Assembly: GCA_000697455.1 (NCBI GenBank)
Contig: JNET01035386.1
Coordinates: 1-14,845 of the forward strand
Source of the DNA: Basidiobolus heterosporus B8920
Lineage: Eukaryota; Basidiobolomycota; Basidiobolomycetes; Basidiobolales; Basidiobolaceae
Reading direction: 5' to 3'
Length of the DNA: 14,845 nucleotides
Shown here piece by piece: positions 8,655 through 14,845 of the stretch. The notes under the pieces are model-generated. The model was not told the origin of the DNA. It saw only the letters and a list, made by a program, of their open reading frames with translations, and searched no databases. Made by a program: the position numbers and the translations under genes. Numbering within the stretch: position 1 is the first letter of the stretch; each line of letters opens with the position of its first letter.

Positions 8655-9170
8655 GGTCTGAAATATACACAGAATTACTGGTTCCAAGTATCACTCGTTG
8701 ATAAATCACGGACACTATATTATTTTTCAAAGAAACCAAAGAAAACAGCTCGGCTCTTTGATTATACTGCGCTTATGGTTGTCTCTTCAGGAGTATTGGA
8801 GTTTTTTATCTGCTTAAGGGATTTTAGATTGATCTCTCGAGATATTTGGTTAATCTATCAACCAATCCGTTAATCATGTGATGATCTTCTTGTCTGTTCA
8901 GTGTGGAGAATGCGGTGTATATGCGCTGTACATGCGGCAACTTTAGGATATGACCTGGTTGCTCATTGCCAATATCTCGAGAATTTTGATTAAAAGTTTT
9001 CTGTCTTCGACCTCGGATTTTTATTTAATGTCATATGAAATATTTGGGTTGAATGAATGCGAGTGAAAAGTTAACAAAAAGTATAACGATGGAAGTTTAA
9101 GGATGAGGTTTGATGTCTAAATGAAAAGCGTTCTTCTTGAGTAACTTGACTGAGAAAAGTAGACCCAAAT
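8655..9170. promoter_or_regulatory. rcy1 upstream region and bL31m 3' flank, with inverted motifs
   Basis: These 516 bp hold no convincing gene. Two copies of a 12-bp motif lie in opposite orientation: TCTCGAGATATT at 8835-8846 and AATATCTCGAGA at 8971-8982. Overlapping the first is an imperfect palindrome, TTGGTTAATCTATCAACCAA (8846-8865), which runs into CCAAT (8862-8866). These are candidate control sites for rcy1, whose start is at 8654. The right end is the 3' flank of bL31m. Confidence 0.4.
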
Positions 9171-9632
9171 TTATTTCTTCTTCTTGTTTCCACCGTGTCT
9201 TCTTGCCTTGTCGGCGATAAGGGTTTCTTCGTGGGTGGCTAAACGAGAGAAAGTACTGCTGGTTGTACCCTCAGGAACGTCAAAGAAATCCAAGTCGGCA
9301 AGGTCATCAAGTTCTCCGAATTTCTTGGAGAATTTGGAGATTTTGCCACTGTCATCGTCAAGGGTGGTTTCAATTTGGGGATTCCAGAGTGGATGGCTTC
9401 TAGTGTCCTTGGAAAGAGTGATTTGGGGACGGGGAGAAGTGGTGCGTAACTTGAAACTGGCACCGTTGGTTAATACGACCGTCTGGTAAAAACGTTCAGG
9501 GTCGGGATATTTTTTGGTGGAATCAGCAGTGGCATATCCTCTAACGTAATACCCCAAAGTACTCTGAGGGACTAGTTTTTGAGCTAGTCTGCCATGGTTG
9601 GCATTCAAAGGAAGTTTACTTAACAACGACAT
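9171..9632 (-). CDS. mrpl36: Mitochondrial large ribosomal subunit protein bL31m (Mrpl36 family)
   Basis: A single exon encodes 153 aa. bL31m is a structural component of the fungal mitoribosome large subunit. The core is the L31-type segment at residues about 41-84, KKYPDPERFYQTVVLTNGAS followed by FKLRTTSPRPQITLSKDTRS and HPLWNP. An N-terminal stretch of about 35 residues is basic and lacks acidic residues (MSLLSKLPLNANHGRLAQKL, then VPQSTLGYYVRGYATA), as expected of a mitochondrial presequence. A fungal-type acidic extension (ELDDLADLDFFDVPEG) leads to a Lys-rich tail (GGNKKKK). The frame is open upstream to 9716 but the only ATG is at 9632. The gene is divergent from the complex I subunit gene, 387 bp away. 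Confidence 0.92.
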   Translation of the reverse strand: MSLLSKLPLNANHGRLAQKLVPQSTLGYYVRGYATADSTKKYPDPERFYQTVVLTNGASFKLRTTSPRPQITLSKDTRSHPLWNPQIETTLDDDSGKISKFSKKFGELDDLADLDFFDVPEGTTSSTFSRLATHEETLIADKARRHGGNKKKK

Positions 9633-10019
9633 GATGTGACAACGATTCAAACGAACCAACTCCTTGAAGTAGGAAATTTCAAAAACTTTTTCGGGATACC
9701 TTTCGACTCGTTCCAAGAGAAATTTTCAAGATTGATTTCATTCATCAACCCTCCAAATAATATTGGGGAGTTCCTTCAGATACTAATCAAGTTGATTAAC
9801 TTTAATCCATATTAGCTGTGAATTATTTAAATCACAGTTATGCCTGAAACAAAATCAAACTTGAATTTTTAAATACCCCACACCCAACAGAAATCTATGT
9901 GGAGCGCCGGGGTTTTTTTGGGGTGAGTAGGAAGTCATTGGGTACAGCAATTTCGCATTCAAGAGAGACACAATAAGCCATTTTTTAATACTCCCTTTAC
10001 GGTTGGTCTTTTGGACAAA
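9633..10019. promoter_or_regulatory. Bidirectional promoter of two mitochondrial protein genes (bL31m and complex I 30 kDa)
   Basis: These 387 bp lie between two outward-pointing starts. Two symmetrical motifs stand out. One is a perfect 15-bp palindrome, TAATCAAGTTGATTA (9784-9798). The other is CTGTGA(N10)TCACAG (9816-9837), an inverted repeat with an AT-rich spacer. ATTGG, the complement of CCAAT, occurs within ATATTGGGG near 9760 and within TCATTGGG near 9937. Co-regulation of the two genes is inference. Confidence 0.5.
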
Positions 10020-11026
10020 ATGAACACCAGACTTTTGGCTTCTCTCAGACCTTTGGCTCGCAGAGCCCTTACAACCCAATTGACACAAGGTATAGACTTC
10101 CTCAGCCAGTTACCTTATGTAGACCTTTTTGGCTGGCCTAAATTGCGTGGTTTCTATTGACAACCTAACTAACTTCATCTCTAGGGGCCAAAGTTACCCG
10201 TAACATTCTCCCTAGAGCCTCTGGCTTCCACTCGTTCTCATTCCTAAAAGAAGGTTTTAGTACTCTTTACGTATATACGTCAGTATAAGAATACTCGTAC
10301 TTAACTTCATTTACCTTATGCTTCAAACAACTCTATATTTTCCTTTAATTCAACAAAACAACAGAGGAAAAGAAAATCACCAATCCTGCTGATCCTAACT
10401 TAAAGTCCGACAATGCCGCAGTCCACGAATATGGAAAGTACTTGATGAGTGTTCTTCCCAAGTATATTCAACAATTCTCTGTCTATAAAGATGAGCTTAC
10501 CCTCCACGTGGCTCCAACCGGCATTTTACAAGTACTTGAGTTCCTTAGAGACCACGATTCCGCACAATACAAGTCCCTTGTTGATCTCTGCGGAGCCGAC
10601 TATCCTGGACGCACTAATCGATTCGAAGTGGTGTACAACTTACTTAGCTTACGCTACAACTCACGCATTAGAGTAAAGACCTACTGCGATGAAGTCACCC
10701 CGGTCCCATCATCTGTCCATCTCTTTAATGGCGCTAACTGGTTCGAAAGAGAGGCTTGGGATATGTATGGTATCTACTTTACTGGTCACCCTGATCTTCG
10801 CCGTATTTTGACCGATTACGGTTTCGAGGGACATCCTTTGAGAAAGGATTTCCCATTGACCGGTTATGTTGAGGTTAGATATGATGAAGAGCGCAAGAGA
10901 GTTGTTGCTGAGCCCTTAGAAATGGCTCAAGCCCATCGTAACTTTGATTACAGCTCTGCTTGGGAGCAGACTGGCCCTGGACGTGATGATATGCCAAAGC
11001 AAATTGAAACCCCCAAGAAAGAATAA
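10020..11026 (+). CDS. NADH:ubiquinone oxidoreductase (complex I) 30 kDa subunit, NDUFS3/NUGM type, 3 exons
   Basis: Exons are 10020-10089, 10185-10253 and 10365-11026, and the protein is 266 aa. The subunit sits in the peripheral arm of complex I near the N2 cluster and quinone site on the matrix side of the inner membrane. The family signature is intact: [20 protein letters not shown] from residue 174, then [20 protein letters not shown] with HPLRKDFP at 203-210. Earlier blocks [11 protein letters not shown] and [10 protein letters not shown] are also typical. The N-terminus ([20 protein letters not shown]) is Arg-rich without acidic residues, a mitochondrial presequence. Introns are 95 and 111 bp. 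The second has a weak GTTTTA donor but is the junction that keeps the frame (G|AG, Glu) into [12 protein letters not shown]. The last exon carries nearly all conserved sequence. The gene converges on the coiled-coil gene to its right. Confidence 0.96.
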
Positions 11027-11405
11027 AATATAGGAGAACTCCCTATTGTCAGGAAGTTCTGAGAGCATTGATGGAAAGTATCTGCTTAAGAGGACTCACC
11101 GACTTCATGAATATTTAGGCAATTTTCTTTCTGTTATCATCTCTAAATCCCATTGCAATATCATCCAACTGACATACGCCATTTTCAATTATTTCACTCT
11201 TTATTACGTGAGATGCTCTTCTCCTTTCCTTCCCAGCATTTGCGCCTACCTCTTAAATAAATCGAGTAGAGTTTTTCTAACCCTGGTTCGGCTTTTAGAA
11301 GTATTTATTCATCCTTGCGAGGCTAAGAATCCGTGAAATGGCCCATATTTTCTTCAAAAATGCCTGTTCGACAACGAAAAGCTGGTAATGTGAAGCAGCT
11401 CGTCT
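11027..11405. other. Convergent 3' flanks; no gene seen
   Basis: These 379 bp lie between two stop codons on opposite strands and should hold both 3' ends. A plus-strand frame covers 11046-11336, but it begins at a TTG and its product (rich in Ile, Tyr, Leu and Ser) resembles nothing. I regard it as chance. Confidence 0.5.
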
Positions 11406-12774
11406 TCAAAGTACAGTATAGGAGTGCAGAACACCCACTGAGGTAACTTCTTCACAGACGTCGGTGGAAATTTGCGCAACTTCGCCAAGCCCCTTCGTAG
11501 CAACCAGGTTTTTGAGCCCATCCAAGGGGCTGGTAAACGATCTCCCTAGAGGCAATCTAGATATAGGAGTACTTGGAGTTGGGGTTTTTGTGTTTGTTCT
11601 AGGCCGAACTCGCGTAGGAGTTTCCTGGGTTTCTCGATGGTTTTCGACTTCACTTAGTGCCTCTTCGCAATGGGTAGGCGGAGCCGTTTCCAGTCTGGAT
11701 TCACTTAAAGCGTGAATCGTGCTCTGAGCATCGTCAAGAAGAAGCTTGTAGTCATCAATCAGAGAACTCATCTTAGTCTCGAGATGTGACTGTCGCTCGT
11801 CGAGGGAAGTTATACTTGCAGAAAAGTCGTCATGAACCTAATTAAATATAACACTTTGAGCTCATCGTCCATGCAAACTGACAAAATCGGACTACATACG
11901 TTCACTATCTGATCCTGCACAAGCCTCAGACAGTTGCTCAGTTCGTGGGTCTGCTGTTGTTGGTGCTCCATGACGTGTTCAACTTCTTCATGAAAATTAA
12001 CCACTGTTTCTTTTGTCAGTTCTAAATCTTGCTCAATGTGATCTATAAGGAAAAGTGCATCAGGATGGGGTAGGTGGAGTCCGCTAAAAATAGATTAAAA
12101 GATACACACCAATTCGTTTACTGAGTGTGCCAGAGCTTGATTTGGCATCACCTATTTGATGCTTCATAGTGCTCATTTCCCCGATAACGCTATCAATCTC
12201 CATGCGAAACTGTAGGAAATCTTCTTTCAGCGAATTTAATTCTCTGTGCATGTCACGGTTCGATTTGTTCAGTGACCTAACAGTATCTTCGCTTTCGTGG
12301 AGTTTATGCGATATCTCCTGAGTTTCTGTCAGTTTGTTCAGCAACAACAACCTCTCTAATTCCATCTCGTCAGTAGAGCAGTGATTAGTTTGAGATTGAT
12401 TGCGAATTTTCTGCTCTAAATCTTCATTTTTTTTGGCTATTGAAAAGCCTATCGTGGCAGCTAAATGAAGCTCCTTTTCTTTCTCTATTACCATTTGTTT
12501 TAATTGATTTATATCGTGGATGTTGTTAACTTGTTCAACCAAGCCGGATAGTACGTTGTCTGAGCAATATATGTTAGGTGGAAGGAGTGAGTTGCCATAC
12601 AGAGGGTGAAACAAGCACTTACCTGGATCAGAATATTCGTATTCGCCCAGAGCGGTGTAGTAATTGGCATCTTTGGTACATGGAACAGGTAATATGCACT
12701 AAGCAATCAATTCCTTGTTAGATTCAAAAGGGATCCGAACTTCAGGCAGCTGAAGAGATCCTTACCTGGGACAT
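11406..12774 (-). CDS. HAP1/TRAK N-terminal-domain-like coiled-coil protein, candidate dynein adaptor (5 exons)
   Basis: Exons are 12774-12766 (only ATG TCC CAG), 12698-12623, 12559-12110, 12042-11900 and 11837-11406, and the protein is 369 aa. Introns of 62-67 bp have GT..AG ends, and every junction restores the frame. Residues 40-82 read NNIHDINQLKQMVIEKEKEL followed by HLAATIGFSIAKKNEDLEQK. This parallels the animal TRAK/HAP1 segment in which an acidic helix is followed by the CC1 box (LxLAAxIGxSLLKKN); the diagnostic AAxxG is A62-A63-x-x-G66. Heptad-like coiled coil continues to about residue 265. A Ser/Thr/Pro-rich basic tail (about 285-330) contains S319-R-L-P322, resembling an EB1-binding SxIP-type motif. 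In animals the CC1 box binds the dynein light intermediate chain. That role here is inference. Coding exons and domain resemblance are well supported; function is not. Confidence 0.72.
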
Positions 12775-13732
12775 TGTTTTAGAGTTCATTAGTTATGTTG
12801 GTCGGGACCGAGGAGAGGTAAGTCAATAGAGAGAGAGTGCGTCGGATACGAGTGAAGAGTAAACAAAAACGGACAAATACCAAGCGAAGGGAACCACGGC
12901 TTTTCCGCTTAAGTAGAACTAGTCAAGGAAGAGTCTGGTAAGCGAAGGGCAAGAGAGTGGTTCGACTGTTAGATACAACAACAGAACGAATAGATATTAA
13001 ATATTCGTGTAACCGAGTCTCGGATTAGCCAATTACATGAGTCTGACCGAGTTTAAGTAAGAATAACCGACTATCTTTTGGTTCTCAATTATTGAAAATG
13101 GATTTAAGTCACAGCAAAACAATCCGCTTGTAACAGGTTTTTGTGGAGGGTAAATGAGCGCAGATTGTTGAGATGATGTCAAGTTAGAGATGGAGATGAC
13201 GTTGTCTTAATGCTGCTACAAATCCTTTCAGATTTACCGATTCTCTCTTTCGTGATGGGCAATTATCAAAGCTACAACTAGACCAGCACCGAGTTGCAAT
13301 TGACTGAGCGACAATCGAATTTGTTTGACAAAACGCTCACACCCAACAATGAACAACGTGATCCTTTTGGAATCCAGACCACGAATAAGGAACGATGTGA
13401 CGATCTGATATCCTCATACACTAATCTATTCACATATTTATACACGTACTTATACACATGTATCCTTATATACCGCTACTCATTAGATACATGTTTATTT
13501 TTGCCTCCAGATTGGGCTTGCTCATTGGCCCTTTTACTTGGGATGAGCGGACTCTACCCTGCCACTTGTCTCGATATTCAAATCAATATCGAATCGGGAC
13601 AAATTAACCAAAAATAGCAAAGTTACTGTTCCAGTTCTTGGATACTTGGCGTGTTAAGTACCTGGATCCCTGCACTACCCTAATGCTGCTTGAGGGGACA
13701 TCTACCAATCTTAGACACAGTAGGTCTTCCTG
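12775..13732. other. Gene-poor region upstream of the HAP1/TRAK-like gene
   Basis: The first few hundred bases should be the promoter and leader of the minus-strand coiled-coil gene, including a purine-rich GAGAGAGAG patch at about 12830. A plus-strand frame at 13294-13617 starts at a TTG and includes a YLYTYLYTCILIYR run from a TATACA-type low-complexity stretch, so I do not accept it as a gene. An 8-bp inverted repeat lies at 13571-13592. Nothing else is assignable. Confidence 0.45.
13571..13592. repeat. Perfect inverted repeat, 8-bp arms
   Basis: TCGATATT (13571-13578) and AATATCGA (13585-13592) are exact reverse complements around a 6-base spacer, CAAATC. It could form a small hairpin or be a dyad binding site. 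No neighbouring gene explains it. Confidence 0.8.
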
Positions 13733-13880
13733 GCATAAGGGTTAGGGGAAGGAAAACCACCAGAAGGTGTAATATTTATTTATCAACTTTGACAAGAAAC
13801 AATATGTACATAAGCTAATTGTGAATGAAACAATCCCATAGATCATAAAGAAGCTAAGGTAGCGGAGCTTCCTAGTAAGC
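13733..13880 (-). repeat. Degenerate copy B of a 3'-tail repeat
   Basis: This stretch resembles 14348-14476 in the same order: GCATAA, then TAGGGGAAGGAAAAccaCCA (compare TAGGGGGAGGGAAAgtCACCA), an AAxGTxxAATxTTTATTT block, and finally AAAGAAGCTAAG..GGAGcTTCCTAGTAAG (compare AAAGAAGCcagcTAAG..). In copy A the last block is the end of the unrecognised minus-strand frame and its 3' flank with AATAAA. Copy B therefore looks like a decayed duplicate of that gene end. Confidence 0.5.
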
Positions 13881-13935
13881 TAGGCCTAAGAGTATTCCAG
13901 ATTGGATGGAGCTAAGAGTAGAGTTTTCCAGAATG

Positions 13936-13940
13936 CATAA
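13936..13940. repeat. Target site duplication CATAA, left of the solo LTR
   Basis: CATAA directly precedes the LTR's TG and is repeated exactly at 14348-14352, directly after its CA. A 5-bp duplication is typical of LTR-retrotransposon integrases. Confidence 0.75.
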
Positions 13941-14347
13941 TGTTGAAGGTGAGAATAGTGATATTGGAAGTGACTTTGGATATTAAGAAGTTGTTGTACT
14001 TTCACCTGTTGTTTTATTGTAGTAAAGGAAAGTATTTATACCTTTTTTTAGGACTAAATAAGGAAATTATCACGTACAACTCTAGAGGGTTCTAGGAACA
14101 TACTGTAGAGGTTTCAGCTCATTTGGACATTTTTAAGATTTTTCATGAATACAGCATATCATAATCTTGTAAATAATCCAAATTGATGTCCTGCATTTCA
14201 ACTTTGACAAGTATCACATATATACAAAATATAAGCTATGTACCTAGTAATATGAGTACTTAGGTGCTATACCAACTTAATTTCAACACTTTGCTGCTTG
14301 TGCAGCTTTTTGACAATAGTATACAGACTGGAATCTGTTGAAATTCA
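13941..14347 (-). mobile_element. Solo LTR of an LTR retrotransposon, 407 bp
   Basis: On the plus strand the block starts TGTTGAAGG and ends GTTGAAATTCA, with TG..CA termini, and is flanked by perfect 5-bp CATAA repeats. On the minus strand it has the order expected of an LTR promoter and R region: TATAAATA (14040-14033), AATAAA (14018-14013), then about 70 bases to the CA end. I therefore place the element in minus orientation. No internal gag or pol region lies next to it, so it looks like a whole solo LTR left by recombination between two LTRs. The intact target duplication suggests modest age. Superfamily (Ty1/copia or Ty3) cannot be settled from the LTR alone. Confidence 0.72.
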
Positions 14348-14352
14348 CATAA
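14348..14352. repeat. Target site duplication CATAA, right of the solo LTR
   Basis: This is the exact partner of 13936-13940 and directly abuts the LTR's terminal CA. Confidence 0.75.
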
Positions 14353-14476
14353 TTTAGCACCTAGGGGGAGGGAAAGTCACCAAGAACGTAAAATCTTTAT
14401 TTGCAAAAAGTAAGTAAACTAACTATCTAACTACAACTAAAGAAGCCAGCTAAGAGGAGGGAAACCTCTTAAGTAA
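14348..14476 (-). repeat. Copy A of the 3'-tail repeat
   Basis: It contains the 3' flank and last codons of the minus-strand frame that ends at 14450, including AATAAA on the minus strand at 14402-14397. It aligns with 13733-13880 (copy B). With the LTR and one target duplication removed, the two copies would lie about 210 bp apart, as in an old tandem duplication. Confidence 0.5.
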
Positions 14477-14845
14477 ATAATCTAACCTATATCTTGTTTC
14501 TTGTTGAAGATGGTGTTCAATTAAATGGAGTTCTTCTTGTGAAAAAATGAAATTCAGGGGTTTAGGAGGAATAATAAATTGGAGGTGAGTCTTGTCAACA
14601 CTATGCATTATAGAGCAGAACCCAGGTATTAGATGATTCAAGAATGGGGTGTGGACCCTAAGATAGCTATGCCACATGTCTAACAGGTAATCTTCAGCAA
14701 CAAGGGAAGGCTTTTTAGCTTTGAGCATTTTAGTAGCCAACTCTGTGACTGGGGATGTATCAGCCAGAATATGCCAACAGGAAGATTTAAGAGAGCAAGG
14801 ATTTTGTAGCCAGTCCTTGACCAAAGGATTGTGGGATTTCTGAAG
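14450..14845 (-). CDS. Unrecognised C-terminal reading frame, running off the right edge
   Basis: At least 131 codons are open on the minus strand from the window edge to the TAG at 14450-14452, with no start inside that I trust. The visible protein begins LQKSHNPLVKDWLQNPCSLK and continues through SPVTELATKMLKAKKPSLVA, LLDMWHSYLRVHTPFLNHLI and FSQEELHLIEHHLQQETRYR to LLKRFPSS. It looks like a folded, mostly helical protein segment with regular Leu/His/Trp spacing. I cannot place it in a family. An AATAAA signal 48 bases past the stop supports a real 3' end. Its tail has a decayed duplicate to the left, which suggests a multicopy gene or a transposon-encoded protein. The start, any introns and the function lie outside the window. 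Confidence 0.45.
   Translation of the reverse strand, partial: LQKSHNPLVKDWLQNPCSLKSSCWHILADTSPVTELATKMLKAKKPSLVAEDYLLDMWHSYLRVHTPFLNHLIPGFCSIMHSVDKTHLQFIIPPKPLNFIFSQEELHLIEHHLQQETRYRLDYLLKRFPSS

Noticed and set aside
8652-8687. An earlier rcy1 start at 8687
   Set aside because: The codon there is TTG. The first ATG in frame, at 8654, gives a normal N-terminus ahead of the F-box.
8877-8975. A box C/D snoRNA beginning at GTGATGA
   Set aside because: A C-box-like GTGATGA is present, but no CTGA D box lies at a fitting distance and there is no terminal stem.
13294-13617. Plus-strand open frame of 107 codons
   Set aside because: It begins at a TTG, contains a low-complexity YLYTYLYT run from a TATACA-type repeat, and resembles no family.
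14282-14288. TTCAACA as the right end of the LTR (13941-14288), pairing with TGTTGAA as a terminal inverted repeat
   Set aside because: The flanks would not form a target duplication. Extending to 14347 gives TG..CA ends with a perfect CATAA duplication, so the longer boundary is better.

Overview
This window is nuclear DNA from an intron-rich, AT-leaning fungus. It carries eight complete protein genes, most split by spliceosomal introns of about 52 to 111 bp. Several families are fungal in type: Cgr1, a Scm3-type centromere protein, mitoribosomal mS23 and bL31m, and the F-box/Sec10-like recyclin Rcy1. A complex I 30 kDa subunit excludes lineages that have lost complex I, such as Saccharomyces and Schizosaccharomyces. 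A protein with a HAP1/TRAK-type N-terminus fits an early-diverging (zygomycete-grade) fungus best. That placement is inference.

Layout, left to right. A truncated tRNA-Arg(UCG) lies on the minus strand at the left edge. Next is cgr1 (minus; pre-rRNA processing), head-to-head with a single-exon Scm3/HJURP-like CENP-A chaperone gene (plus). Then come mitoribosomal mS23 (plus, 3 exons), a gene-poor 0.97 kb gap with a 7-bp tandem repeat, and a peroxisomal-type 5-hydroxyisourate hydrolase (plus, 4 exons). The hydrolase converges on recyclin rcy1 (minus, 9 exons). Mitoribosomal bL31m (minus) then shares a divergent promoter with the complex I 30 kDa subunit (plus, 3 exons), so two mitochondrial genes lie head-to-head. 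The complex I gene converges on a 5-exon coiled-coil protein gene (minus) with a TRAK/HAP1-like dynein-adaptor box.

The right end, from about 12.8 kb, is gene-poor and repeat-bearing. It holds a clean 407-bp solo LTR flanked by perfect 5-bp target duplications (CATAA). The LTR sits between two degenerate copies of a 130 to 150 bp 3'-tail sequence. An unrecognised minus-strand reading frame runs off the right edge.

The genes do not form one pathway. Shared themes are mitochondrial function (mS23, bL31m, complex I), nucleolar and centromere biology (Cgr1, Scm3), peroxisomal purine breakdown (HIU hydrolase) and membrane or organelle traffic (Rcy1, the HAP1/TRAK-like protein). The most novel item is the HAP1/TRAK-like protein at 11406-12774. 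Other points worth checking are a Cys-rich tail on the Scm3 protein, a short upstream ORF ending two bases before the scm3 start, a peroxisomal PTS2 signal carried on its own exon in HIU hydrolase, and a perfect 15-bp palindrome in the bidirectional mitochondrial promoter.
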